A DNA stretch of 64,000 nucleotides from Nymphaea colorata (GCF_008831285.2 NC_045147.1:12217427-12281426), one strand, 5' to 3'; positions 24,700-38,599 are shown, numbered from the stretch's first letter. A program made the numbers and translations. Notes: generated from the letters alone by a model not told the origin.

Positions 24700-24995
24700 A
24701 ACTAATTCATTTTCTAATAGTTGTAGGTGGACATCGTTAGCTCAAGAAAATAACATTGAAAAAGCATCTCATGCTTCTTTAGAACTCTTAGCATCACGTA
24801 TAAATTCTAATAAATCTTTTTCAATTGATACATTAATTGCAAATAGAGTTTTTCTTGCTTTGATCATCCATTTCTTCTTAGCTTCCTCGTCAACAGGAAT
24901 ATTTGTATCTGATCGCAATACTATCTCACATAATTCTTCTCAATACGACTACAAGCAAGATTTCCAATAATCATAATTGCTATTGTTAAGTTTTC
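24700..24995 (-). pseudogene. Copia gag fragment (UBN2 type)
   Basis: The minus strand reads as the N-terminal half of a copia gag: NYDYWKS, then AKKKWMIKARKTLFAI, then EKDLLEFIRDAKSSKEA, with internal stops. It lies about 110 bp downstream of an LTR and primer-like site (25105), in the correct order, and is cut by the DNA element to its left. Confidence 0.75.
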
Positions 24996-25104
24996 CAATA
25001 TTATTTAGTGCAACCGCTAATGCCGCTATAATCTCATAATATAATTAGCTCAATAAATTTCACTGCTAAATTGACCCTTAAACTGAACATGCTCTAATAC
25101 CAAT

Positions 25105-25639
25105 TGTAGGCGAAAATGTGGGCCCTACATATAACTTACACCCAAACACGAATGTTGTATGCAAAGAAAAAGTGACAGAGTCTCGATGTCCAAAATAATT
25201 TTCAATAATAAACTTGACAAACTTGACTTAGTAAAAAGTCATTAAACAAGCCAACAAAGTCCACAAAGTGAACTTAACTAAGCCATGATGTAAAGTATGC
25301 ACCAAGGAGATTTTAAATAATACACTTCTATTACTTGTTAAAATGAAACTTACAAAAGAAAGGGTATATGGACTCACTTTAACTAACTCACATAGTGAGT
25401 TAATACCCAAAAACCCAACGCCCTTGCATTTGGGCACACACGAACGCAGCTCACAAAGTGAGCACACAACATCACTCAACTAACTAGATTTGATTTTGAT
25501 GCTTTGCAAAACGGCCAGCACTCCTACTTATAGGGAGGACAAGTCGGTGGTGGAAGAATCCACCAAATTCTAAAATGGAGGTTCACAGCTTCTTGAGTCT
25601 CCTCAACTCTTCCAAGAGAGTCGGTGACGACTCTTTACA
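25105..25639 (-). repeat. LTR near 3' end of P450 B
   Basis: The TG...CA block is followed on the minus strand by ATTGGTATTAGAGC, a slightly altered Met-tRNA primer site, and then by the gag fragment. Copies lie at the same place beside C (32131-32664) and D (50194-50786) but not beside A or E. It sits 200 bp from the P450 stop codon. Confidence 0.75.
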
Positions 25640-26979
25640 TTGAGATTCTGCTACAAAAACTAGTCTGAGCTAAAAATGTCTTTCTTCTACCATTTCGACC
25701 TTCATATTCCATGAAACACCAAAGAAAATCTAGAATAATTTTCCACGCTATCAAATACTAAAAAAGTTATTCCATAAAAGTTTTTTCATCCCCATTTTAA
25801 ACTTAGAATAGTTTTTCCAGAACAAGTTTCCATAAAGTCTTATTCCAGGCCATCAAAGGACCGTGGAGAAGGGAACGCTTTGAGAGGTATAGCTTTCTGC
25901 AGAGTTAAGCCAAACTTGGCTTTCACATCCAGTTGCTTGGGGCCCATCCCATGTGGGAGATTCCATGAAAATGAATGGAGAAGAGAAGCCAACATCAGAT
26001 GAACCATGCGGACCCCTAAAGGGATGGCGGGGCAGTCCCTCCTTCCGGCGCCAAAAGGGATGAAATGAAAATCCTTTCCTTTGAAATTTACATCAGAATT
26101 TAGAAACCTCTCTGGTAAGAAGGATGTTGCATTTTCCCAGCTGGCGGGATCACGGCCGATGGCCCATGCGTTGACAAGAACTTGGGTGTTCTTACGGATG
26201 GTGAAGCCAGCTACCTCTGTAGTTACATCTGCGCTATGTGGAACGAGAAGAGGAACAGGCGGGTGCAACCGCAAGGTCTCCTTCACCAGTGATTGTAAGT
26301 AAGGGAGGTGCTGGATATGAGACTCCTTCACATGACGTTCTGAGCCGATGGTCCTTTTCAGCTCAAGCTGCGCTATGGACATCTTGTCTGGGTGTCGAAG
26401 CAGTTCAGTCATGGCCCATTCTATGGTGGTAGAAGTTGTGTCACTTCCACCAATGAACACGTCCTGATTTACCAAACAATGACCGTTTAATTTGGTCAAA
26501 TACTTTGTAATTTAATAGTAATGAAGAATGACAACACAACGTAGCTTGTGGTGTTGTCTGGCAGTAGTAACAGTAACAGCTTGTTACTCTTTCATGAAGT
26601 TGCATGCCCCAAAAGATTATAGCTGGTTTTTAAAACAATGTATTACACAGTTCTATAAAGCTGCCCTAAAGATTGAAACTAGTTTATGAAACAATGTATT
26701 GTACAGTTCCATGAATATTTAACCTGCCCCAATCTTTATAGCAAATGCAAGGAATAGTAACAAGCTATTTTCAATGCCAACCACTCCCACAGAGTAGGAT
26801 TAGTCTGACAAGTTGGGTGTTTAGTCCTTGAAAATAAAAATGTTCGATGTATGAAAGGACCATAAATCCCACAATTGAACTCTTCATGACTAAAAAAAAG
26901 ACGTTTTTTTCAGATTAAATTTGAAAAAACAAAAAGCCCACTGCTGCGGAGGACGTCACATATTCCTAGGGAACATAGG

Positions 26980-27648
26980 TAGGCCTGGGCATCGGGCCGG
27001 GCCGCCGCCGGGCAGGCCCGGCTTGGTCCGGTTGGGCCAGGCAAAACCTGGCCCGGGCCCGATTACCCTCCCGGACCGGGCCTGATAGGGTGGCCTGGCC
27101 CGGCCCGACTCCCGCACTCGGGCAGTCGGGCGGCCTCCGGTGCTCGCTCCCCTCCCTCTCTCTTCCCGTCTCCCTCTCCCTCTCCCTCTCCCTTTTCCCT
27201 CTCCCTCTCCGCCTCCATCCCCCGCTCGCTCCCCTCCCTCTCCACTCCCCCTCTCGCTCTCCCTCTCTGCTCCCTCTCCCTTCCCGTCTCCCTCTCCCTC
27301 TCTGCTCCCTCTCCCTCTCCGCCTCTGTCCCCCGCTCGCTCCCCTCCCTCTCTGCTCCCCCTCTCCTCTCCCTTCCGGTCTCCCTATCCCTCTCCCTCTC
27401 TGCTCCCTGTCCGCTCCCCTCTCCCTTCCCGTCTCCCTCTCCTCCCTCTCCGCTCCCCCTCTCCGGCTCTCCCTTCCCGTTTCGTCTCCCTCTTCGCGGC
27501 GGGCCGGGTCAGGCCTGACTTTTGGTGGCCCGGCCCGGCAATATTATCGGGCCGGGCCTGGGCCCGGGCTTCTGGCCCGATGGGCCGGGTCTTAGCGGGC
27601 TGGGCCCGGGCCTGGGCTTCTGGCCCGATGGGCCGATGCCCAACCCTA
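26980..27648. mobile_element. hAT-like GC/CT-rich insertion in intron of B
   Basis: The ends form an inverted repeat: TAGGCCTGGGCATCGGGCC at the left, and the reverse complement of the right begins TAGGGTTGGGCATCGGCCC. The outer parts are GGGCCGGGCC-type repeats and the middle is a CCCTCT-rich pyrimidine tract. Intron A lacks it. Ends starting TAGG suggest a hAT non-autonomous element, but I could not confirm an 8-bp target duplication. Confidence 0.65.
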
Positions 27649-28076
27649 ATCACAAGCTGCCCTGTTATAGGCAAACCTGATTATATATGATATATGTTGT
27701 ACTGGTATGGTTTATGATAAAATTGCCCTTGCTTGATAGAAAAAAAAGTTGTGTAGACAAAAAACGAACTCAAACTCCGACCTCCGTGGCAAGAGGGCCC
27801 ACAGGAACACGCCATTCCATGTTATTGGGGAAGATGCAAAGGCGTGATAAGTATTGTTGGTAAGGTTAGTACAATAACTTGTGGAAAACTTATATGTCTT
27901 AATTTAAGTTTCAAATGAAAAACTAGAGCCGTTTCCAAAGCAATTCCTCCTTCCATACCCTTCCACATCTCTTTTTAGTTGCAAATGAATCACTAATTAC
28001 ACCCTCAAACACCACATGTGAGTGTTTTTTGCATTCAGTCGCAGAGCCAAAAAAAAATTCTGGAGAGATACACTCG

Positions 28077-28098
28077 TTTATATATATATATATATATA
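28077..28098. repeat. (TA)n microsatellite in intron B
   Basis: A short TA repeat. The same site in intron C (35105-35152) is about twice as long. Confidence 0.85.
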
Positions 28099-29579
28099 AC
28101 AAAGCAAATATTTGAAGATGTTAATATACAATTGAAGATGTTAATATACAAATAAAGAAACATTGAGTGCATCCTAGCCTCACTTGTTTTTTATTTTTAC
28201 ACAATTAATTTGGTTTTTTTTTTAAGTTTTTTCTTAATTCGTTCTTTATTCTTTGCCTAAAATATAAAACATGAAGCCACATGTCTTGCTACCATTATTT
28301 TTCTACACTAACTTTTCTCGCCCTTTACCCCGAGCCATCTTTAAAAGAAGGCAAAGGGTTCTTTTGACGTACTTTCGGTCCTTCCTTTTTTTAACGGCGG
28401 TTAACCTGACGTACTTGTAAGAAGAAGTAATGAAATGATCATTTTGAAAATACCCCTAGAAATTAACCGGTAAAATAATATGCTTTCATATTGAAAATTG
28501 AGATCTTTCCCAGAATCGCTCGAACTCAGTATAAAATCTACTTGAAAAAATTATTAAGCTATATGTGATTGTCTTATGAACCCTGGCTTGAAAAAAATAA
28601 TACTAAAGAAGAATTGGGTTGAATAAAAGGGAGCTCACTGTTAACAAAGGCCTGATATTCTCCCTGGTGAACCCTGAGCTTGGCTCCCTGGTGAGTTCAA
28701 CAAGCACTTCCAACAAATCACCATGCTTCTTCTTCTCCCCTCCTTTTGCAGCTGCATCCGACTCCATGCGCTTGTCGATCACTTGGTCAAACGCATCATA
28801 CAACCGCTTTATAAGAGTTGTATTTCGACGCCGCAGACATTGAGGATCGGCCCACCTGAGCGCCGGGAAGAAGTCGGAAAGGTTTGGCTTTGCGTTGAGG
28901 TCTAAAATCTCCCACAACAAGTTCTTGAACCCTCCCGCCGACTCCGACTCGAGATCCACCACGTCCTTGGAAAAGATGGTGTTTGCCACCAAGTTCAGGG
29001 TGGTTCCAAACGCACACAAGCCGTATCGACTGAATGACCGGCCGCACAGGCCTTGTGAACATGCCGGAGAAGGGCTTGAACCTTTTCTTGCCGGACGCCT
29101 GCTAATATGTCCAGTCTCTTGGCGTGAACAGCTCCATGTTGCAGATCCTTCTCAGCTCTCTCCATCTTGTCCCGTTCTGACTAAACACCAGCGAGTGGTG
29201 GTGGTAGTCGAACACGGTGACAACGTCTCTGACGGTTCGGCCCGCAAACGCCTGGTCGTGCTTATGGAGCACCTGTTCGGCCATCTCAGCCGACGAGACC
29301 ACCACGGTGGTGATGAAGCCGAGCTGCAGCGCCATGAGCGGACCATGCATCTCAGAGAGTCTAGCGAGAGACTCATTGGGCATGCTGCCGAGTTCAAAAA
29401 GGGACCCGACCACCGGAAACCCACCGGACCCGGTGGGAGCTTACTGGTTTTCCGGAAACGGATCATATTTAAAATATACAGGAATGGCAGGAGAATAAAG
29501 AGCCACAAAACCAAATCGGTGCTTAGCTCAGCCATTTCTTTGGTTCTTCTCTCGCTTATTAATTAGATGTTCAAGCGGA

Positions 29580-29587
29580 TATTTATA
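29580..29587 (-). promoter_or_regulatory. TATA box of P450 B
   Basis: TATAAATA on the minus strand lies 45 bp upstream of the start codon, as in A. Confidence 0.65.
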
Positions 29588-30327
29588 GCTCTTGCATGTA
29601 ACATATTTGCTACTCCTTTTTTTCAAGTTGCTATCTTTATAAAACTTAAAAGTTTCTTCCCCCTTATTTACATAAAAATTATGTTTTAGCCTTATAGTCT
29701 TCTTTCCTCTCTCAAAAGTTGGAAATTACTTTCGTTAGTGAACTAGATAAAATCTTATTAGAAAAAAATACCAACTATTAAAATTTTTAAAATTTCATTA
29801 GTCACAAAAATTTATAAATGGCACATCTGTTAAGGGGATGAAAAATGTTTGATTTCCCGATAATGAAGCGCGATGCTAATATATCACGTTTAAAACCTTG
29901 AAAGAAGACAAAAATTAAATCCAGTTAACTTTGGATCTCCAACTACCCTGCACGTGGTTCTCTGCCGTAGTTGGCTTTTACAGATGTCAACCTTTTTTTT
30001 AATGAAGGAGAGCTGGGAAAGAAAAATCTGTGTGTGATTCGATTCTAAAAAGATGTGAACATCCCAATATTAAACTTTGTCTATCATATTTTTTGGGTTT
30101 TCTGATTTACGAGTAAAGTTTTAAAATTTTCTCTAAGTTCAAAGCTGCAAGTGCCAACCTCATAAATTCTCATAACTTTCCTTTCTATGTCATGTTCACT
30201 TTAAGGGGCCGTTTGATGGCTGGAAAGCATGGAAACTGAAAAAATTTCCAGAAATATATTTTTGGAATTGAGAAATAGGAAAAAAATTTCTATATTTCCA
30301 AAACAAGCTTGTGTTTGTTAAGTAGGA

Positions 30328-30427
30328 NNNNNNNNNNNNNNNNNNNNNNNNNNNNNNNNNNNNNNNNNNNNNNNNNNNNNNNNNNNNNNNNNNNNNNNNN
30401 NNNNNNNNNNNNNNNNNNNNNNNNNNN
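30328..30427. other. Assembly gap (100 N)
   Basis: One hundred N separate a left contig end that matches up to about 20843 from a right contig start that matches from about 23397. The gap therefore stands for about 2.55 kb of the purine/pyrimidine-rich element, if the second copy is like the first. One hundred is a conventional filler length. Confidence 0.95.
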
Positions 30428-31711
30428 TTTCTCAGAACAGCTGGCGGAGTGATTCTATTTCTTCACAGATAAGATCCTTATCCGTCTCTCTCTTGCGCCA
30501 TCTCTATTCTGTCTCTCTCCCTCTCCCTTTGTATGTTGGCTCACGCACTATGTCTCCCTTTCAATGGTGGATGCCAAGTTTTCCTTTCAATGATGATGAA
30601 TTTTGCAGCATACCTTTGCGGCTATGATTTTTTTTTTCTTTAAGAATAGGTGAGAAAGAGAACAAGATGCGATTGAAGCGTTAGGTCAAGTTTTATTCTT
30701 GATCTTAGCGATCCTTCAGTCGTTTGGGGTCGTTTGGAAGGTGACCAATCTCCCTAATGAGAGTGATCAGAAAATGAAATTGTTCATAATCTGAAGCAGA
30801 AAAGGGATGGCCTTTCTTTTCCTTGTTGCTTCTGTTTCACCTCACTTTGTAATTTAGGAGTGCAGGAATTGTACAAAAGTAAGAAAAATTATGGTGACTA
30901 TGGTAAGTTTGTCGTCAACAGGGATATCACATCCTCATTTTATTATGTCCACGTAAGATTCTTCTTTTATATTATTTTACCATCTTTTTTTTTTCCCTAA
31001 AAGTAGATTGATCAGATTGTAACAAAACTTGCTAATATGAATCTGAATGTAGAGTATTACCTCTTCATTGATCAACAAACATGGTCAACCTTTTTTCTAC
31101 TGGTAAGCATATGAAATTTCTACAATCTTGGCATTATGATGAATTTTTTGGATACATATTTAACGATCTTATTTGTTCTTGTGTAGGTTGCACATGCAGT
31201 CTCCTGCATCTATGTCTGTACGACTACCAGTAGGTGTTCCTGATAAACATAAACGTGAAACTTCTAAAGAAGTGTAACTACCACAGAAGATAGCATAAAA
31301 AAAATCTTCGCAGGTTTTCTGCTATGTGGTATATTTGAGTCTGTATACTTTTAAAGTTGCAATTCTGTGTTTGCTGTTGTGCTTCTTGTAATGAGTCCAG
31401 ATTGAAACATTGCCATGGTTATTACTAATAATGTCATTTTAATCGACCTTGCTTCTTTTAGACCAACTTTATAAGTAGCTTTTAGCACTCGAGATGGACC
31501 TCTTTGGAGATAGCTTTTATTATCATGTTGGCTACGTGGTGCAACAGCTCTGTTGCACCAAACGTAGTTAATTTTTGAACGGAAAAAAACTTTCATACCA
31601 TCAAACATGGTCTCACAATGGAAAAATCGAATTTTATCCTTCCGTATATTCTTCCAGAAGTTTTTTCATGGTAAATTTACCATGCAAAAATCTACCCATC
31701 TATCAAACGGT
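30428..31711. repeat. Second copy of the 23400-24690 segment
   Basis: The segment is nearly identical to about 23397-24690, with one-base deletions close to the gap. No gene is recognised. Confidence 0.85.
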
Positions 31712-31724
31712 ACCTTAGTTAATG

Positions 31725-32020
31725 TAACTAATTCATTTTCTAATAGTTGTAGGTGGACATCGTTAGCTCAAGAAAATAACATTGAAAAAGCATCTCATGC
31801 TTCTTTAGAACTCTTAGCATCACGTATAAATTCTAATAAATCTTTTTCAATTGATACCGTAATTGCAAATAGAGTTTTTCTTGCTTTGATCATCCATTTC
31901 TTCTTAGCTTCCTCGTCAACAGGAATATTTGTATCTGATCGCAATACTATCTCACATAATTCTTCTCAATACGACTACAAGCAAGATTTCCAATAATCAT
32001 AATTGCTATTGTTAAGTTTT
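31725..32020 (-). pseudogene. Copia gag fragment, second copy
   Basis: This is the near-identical duplicate of the gag fragment at 24700-24995 and is broken the same way. Confidence 0.75.
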
Positions 32021-32130
32021 CCAATATTATTTAGTGCAACCGCTAATGCCGCTATAATCTCATAATATAATTAGCTCAACAAATTTCACTGCTAAATTGA
32101 CCCTTAAACTGAACATGCTCTAATACCAAT

Positions 32131-32664
32131 TGTAGGCGAAAATGTGGGCCCTACATATAACTTACACCCAAACACGAATGTTGTATGCAAAGAAAAAGTG
32201 ACAGAGTCTCGATGTCCAAAATAATTTTCAATAATAAACTTGACAACTTGACTTAGTAAAAAGTCATTAAACAAGCCAACAAAGTCCACAAAGTGAACTT
32301 AACTAAGCCATGATGTAAAGTATGCACCAAGGAGATTTTAAATAATACACTTCTATTACTTGTTAAAATGAAACTTACAAAAGAAAGGGTATATGGACTC
32401 ACTTTAACTAACTCACATAGTGAGTTAATACCCAGAAACCCAACGCCCTTGCATTTGGGCACACACGAACGCAGCTCACAAAGTGAGCACACAACATCAC
32501 TCAACTAACTAGATTTGATTTTGATGCTTTGCAAAATGGCCAGCACTCCTACTTATAGGGAGGACAAGTCGGTGGTGGAAGAATCCACCAAATTCTAAAA
32601 TGGAGGTTCACAGCTTCTTGAGTCTCCTCAACTCTTCCAAGAGAGTCGGTGACGACTCTTTACA
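32131..32664 (-). repeat. LTR near 3' end of P450 C
   Basis: This is the duplicate of the LTR at 25105-25639, with the same primer-like site on its inner side. Confidence 0.75.
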
Positions 32665-32864
32665 TTGAGATTCTGCTACAAAAACTAGTCTGAGCTAAAA
32701 ATGTCTTTCTTCTACCATTTCGATCTTCATATTCCATGAAACACCAAAGAAAATCTAGAATAATTTTCCACGCTATCAAATACTAAAAAAGTTATTCCAT
32801 AAAAGTTTTTTCATCCCCATTTTAAACTTAGAATAGTTTTTCCAGAACAAGTTTCCATAAAGTC

Positions 32865-35103
32865 TTATTCCAGGCCATCAAAGGACCGTGGAGAAGGGAA
32901 CGCTTTGAGAGGTATAGCTTTCTGCAGAGTTAAGCCAAACTTGGCTTTCACATCCAGTTGCTCGGGGCCCATCCCATGTGGGAGATTCCATGAAAATGAA
33001 TGGAGAAGAGAAGCCAACATCAGATGAACCATGCGGACCCCTAAAGGGAGGGCGGGGCAGTCCCTCCTTCCGGCGCCAAAAGGGATGAAATGAAAATCCT
33101 TTCCTTTGAAATTTACATCAGAATTTAGAAACCTCTCTGGTAAGAAGGATGTTGCATTTTCCCAGCTGGCGGGATCAGGGCCGATGGCCCATGCGTTGAC
33201 AAGAACTTGGGTGTTCTTACGGATGGTGAAGCCAGCTACCTCTGTAATTACATCTGCGCTATGTGGAACGAGAAGAGGAACAGGCGGGTGCAACCGCAAG
33301 GTCTCCTTCACCAGTGATTGTAAGTAAGGGAGGTGCTGGATATGAGACTCCTTCACATGACGTTCTGAGCCGATGGTCCTTTTCAGCTCAAGCTGCGCTA
33401 TGGACATCTTGTCTGGGTGTCGAAGCAGTTCAGTCATGGCCCATTCTATGGTGGTAGAAGTTGTGTCACTTCCACCAATGAACACGTCCTGATTAACCAA
33501 ACAATGACCGTTTAATTTGGTCAAATACTTTGTAATTTAATAGTAATGAAGAATGACAACACAACGTAGCTTGTGGTGTTGTCTGGCAGTAGTAACAGTA
33601 ACAGCTTGTTACTCTTTCATGAAGTTGCATGCCCCAAAAGATTATAGCTGGTTTTTAAAACAATGTATTACACAGTTCTATAAAGCAGCCCTAAAGATTG
33701 AAACTAGTTTATGAAACAATGTATTGTACAGTTCCATGAATATTTAACCTGCCCCAATCTTTATAGCAAATGCAAGGAATAGTAACAAGCTATTTTCAAT
33801 GCCAACCACTCCCATAGAGTAGGATTAGTCTGACAAGTTGGGTGTTTAGTCCTTGAAAATAAAAATGTTCGATGTATGAAAGGACCATAAATCCCACAAT
33901 TGAACTCTTCATGACTAAAAAAAAGACGTTTTTTTCAGATTAAATTTGAAAAAACAAAAAGCCCACTGCTGCGGAGGACGTCACATATTCCTAGGGAACA
34001 TAGGTAGGCCTGGGCATCGGGCCGGGCCGCCGCCGGGCAGGCCCGGCTTGGTCCGGTTGGGCCAGGCAAAACCTGGCCCGGGCCCGATAACCCTCCCGGA
34101 CCGGGCCTGATAGGGTGGCCTGGCCCGGCCCGACTCCCGCACTCGGGCGGTCGGGCGGCCTCCGGTGCTCGCTCCCCTCCCTCTCTCTTCCCGTCTCCCT
34201 CTCCCTCTCCCTCTCCCTTTTCCCTCTCCCTCTCCGCCTCCATCCCCCGCTCGCTCCCCTCCCTCTCCACTCCCCCTCTCGCTCTCCCTTTCTGCTCCCT
34301 CTCCCTTCCCGTCTCCCTCTCCCTCTCTGCTCCCTCTCCCTTTTCCCTCTCCCTCTCCGCCTCTGTCCCCGCTCGCTCCCCTCCCTCTCCGCTCCCCCTC
34401 TCCCTCTCCCTTCCGGTCTCCCTATCCCTCTCCCTCTCTGCTCCCTGTCCGCTCCCCTCTCCCTTCCCGTCTCCCTCTCCTCCCTCTCCGGCTCTCCCTT
34501 CCCGTTTCGTCTCCCTCTTCGCGGCGGGCCGGGTCAGGCCTGACTTTTGGTGGCCCGGCCCGGCAATATTATCGGGCCGGGCCTGGGCCCGGGCTTCTGG
34601 CCCGATGGGCCGGGTCTTAGTGGGCTGGGCCCGGGCCTGGGCTTCTGGCCCGATGGGCCGATGCCCAACCCTAATCACAAGCTGCCCTGTTATAGGCAAA
34701 CCTGATTATATATGATATATGTTGTACTGGTATGGTTTATGATAAAATTGCCCTTGCTTGAATAGAAAAAAAAGTTGTGTAGACGAAAAATGAACTCAAA
34801 CTCCGACCTCCGTGTTAAGAGGGCCCACAGGAACACGCCATTCCATGTTGTTGGGGAAGATGCAAAGGCATGATAAGTATTGTTGGTAAGGTTAGTACAA
34901 TAACTTGTGGAAAACTTATATGTCTTAATTTAAGTTTCAAATGAAAAACTAGAGCCGTTTCCAAAGCAATTCCTCCTTCCATACCCTTCCACATCTCTTT
35001 TTAGTTGCAAAATGAATCACTAATTACACCCTCAAACACCACATGTGAGTGTTTTTTGCATTCAGTCGCAGAGCCAAAAAAAAAATTCTGGAGAGATACA
35101 CTC

Positions 35104-35153
<50 letters not shown>

Positions 35154-36597
35154 CAAAGCAAATATTTGAAGATGTTAATATACAATTGAAGATGTTAATA
35201 TACAAATAAAGAAACATTGAGTGCATCCTAGCCTCATTTGTTTTTTATTTTTACACAATTAATTTGGTTTTTTTTTTAAGTTTTTTCTTAATTCGTTCTT
35301 TATTCTTTGCCTAAAATATAAAACATGAAGCCACATGTCTTGCTACCATTATTTTTCTACACTAACTTTTTCTCGCCCTTTTCCCCGAGCCATCTTTAAA
35401 AGAAGGCAAAGGGTTCTTTTGACGTACTTTCGGTCCTTCCTTTTTTTAATGGCGGTTAACCTGACGTACTTGTAAGAAGAAGGTAATGGAAATGATCATT
35501 TTGAAAATACCCCTAGAAATTAACCGGTAAAATAATATGCTTTCATATTGAAAATTTGAGATCTTTCCCAGAATCGCTCGAACTCAGTATAAAATCTACT
35601 TGAAAAAAATTATTAAGCTATATGTGATTGGCTTATGAACCCTGGCTTGAAAAAAATAATACTAAAGAAGAATTGGGTTGAATAAAAGGGAGCTCACTGT
35701 TAACAAAGGCCTGATATTCTCCCTGGTGAACCCTGAGCTTGGCTCCCTGGTGAGTTCAACAAGCACTTCCAACAAATCACCATGCTTCTTCTTCTCCCCT
35801 CCTTTTGCAGCTGCATCCGACTCCATGCGCTTGTCGATCACTTGGTCAAACGCATCATACAACCGCTTTATAAGAGTTGTATTTCGACGCCGCAGACATT
35901 GAGGATCGGCCCACCTGAGCGCCGGGAAGAAGTCGGAAAGGTTTGGCTTTGCGTTGAGGTCTAAAATCTCCCACAACAAGTTCTTGAACCCTCCCGCCGA
36001 CTCCGACTCGAGATCCACCACGTCCTTGGAAAAGATGGTGTTTGCCACCAAGTTCAGGGTGGTTCCAAATGCACACAAGCCGATATCGACTGAATGACCG
36101 GCCGCACAGGCCTTGTGAACATGCCGGAGAAGGGCTTGAACCTTTTCTTGCCGGACGCCTGCTAATATGTCCAGTCTCTTGGGCGTGAACAGCTCCATGT
36201 TGCAGATCCTTCTCAGCTCTCTCCATCTTGTCCCGTTCTGACTAAACACCAGCGAGTGGTGGTGGTAGTCGAACACGGTGACAACGTCTCTGACGGTTCG
36301 GCCCGCAAACGCCTGGTCGTGCTTATGGAGCACCTGTTCGGCCATCTCAGCCGACGAGACCACCACGGTGGTGATGAAACCGAGCTGCAGCGCCATGAGT
36401 GGACCATGCAGCTGGGAGAGTCTAGTGAGCGACTCATTGGGCATGCGGCCGAGTTCCAAGAGAGACCCAACCACCGGAAAACCTACCGGACCCAGTGGGA
36501 GCTTGCTGGTTTTCCGGAAAATAATCAGATTGAAAAGATAGAGGGATGGCGGTAGAGTACAGAGCCACAAAATCGGACCAGTACTCAGCTCAGCCAT
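32865..36597 (-). CDS. CYP76-like cytochrome P450, copy C (intact, chimeric)
   Basis: Exon 1 is 36597-35698 (300 codons) and exon 2 is 33488-32865 (207 codons plus TAA), with the same phase-0 GTGAGC...CAG intron. The 507-residue product has the membrane anchor, WRELRR, GGSDTT, ExxR (KETLR), PERF and the haem loop FGAGRRDCPALP. Two changes stand out: the proline hinge reads KLPLGP instead of KLPPGP, and PHR reads PHS. The first 70 to 90 codons and the promoter resemble D, while the rest of exon 1 matches A and B; the switch lies between 36331 and 36379. Upstream it has the LINE fragment typical of D and E. It is likely an ER monooxygenase of unknown substrate. Confidence 0.9.
34005..34673. mobile_element. 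hAT-like GC/CT-rich insertion in intron of C
   Basis: It has the same borders and inverted ends as 26980-27648 in B, with small length differences in the CCCTCT repeats. It was present before B and C separated. Confidence 0.65.
35105..35152. repeat. (TA)n microsatellite in intron C
   Basis: About 24 TA units, longer than the matching repeat in B. Confidence 0.9.
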
Positions 36598-36644
36598 TTC
36601 TTTGGTTCTTGTCTCTCGGTTGTTAATTTAGATGTTCCAGCGCA

Positions 36645-36652
36645 TATTTATA
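36645..36652 (-). promoter_or_regulatory. TATA box of P450 C
   Basis: TATAAATA on the minus strand lies about 48 bp upstream of the start codon. Confidence 0.68.
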
Positions 36653-38379
<1,727 letters not shown>

Positions 38380-38599
38380 TCTTATCTGGAAGTGATCTCT
38401 GTTGGACCCCATGATGAATCTGAGAACCCTTGAAGAAGTCAAGAACAACGGTCCAATTATGCTTGGCACCTCAATCATGAGGTGTGCGAAGGCAAAGGTC
38501 GCATCATCGCTGGATGGAGCCCTGCCTCCTTGCAGGGGATCGTTATCCAAGGCAGGCACAGACAAAACTCTAACCAGTTCATGGCAGGAGGTATTCACC

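Larger units (their letters stand above)
25840..29535 (-). pseudogene. CYP76-like P450 copy B (frameshifted, possibly by assembly error)
   Basis: Exon 2 (26463-25840) is an intact 624 bp with GGSDTT, ExxR, PERF and the haem loop FGAGRRDCPA. Exon 1 (29535-28639) is 897 bp, three bases short of the 900 bp in A and C. The three single-base deletions lie near 29417, 29121 and 29023. They stop the frame after 127 residues. Outside these sites exon 1 is nearly identical to A. Similar one-base losses pepper about 27960-30327, including non-coding sequence up to the assembly gap. I therefore suspect poor consensus at a contig end rather than true decay. Relative to A and D, PHR after the K-helix reads PHS, as in C. 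The intron (26464-28638) carries a hAT-like insertion. Confidence 0.8.

Noticed and set aside
27063..27674. Pro/Leu/Ser-rich and Arg/Glu/Gly-rich frames in the intron of B (and 33935-34699 in C)
   Set aside because: They are artefacts of CCCTCT and GGGCC repeats in a hAT-like insertion within an intron.
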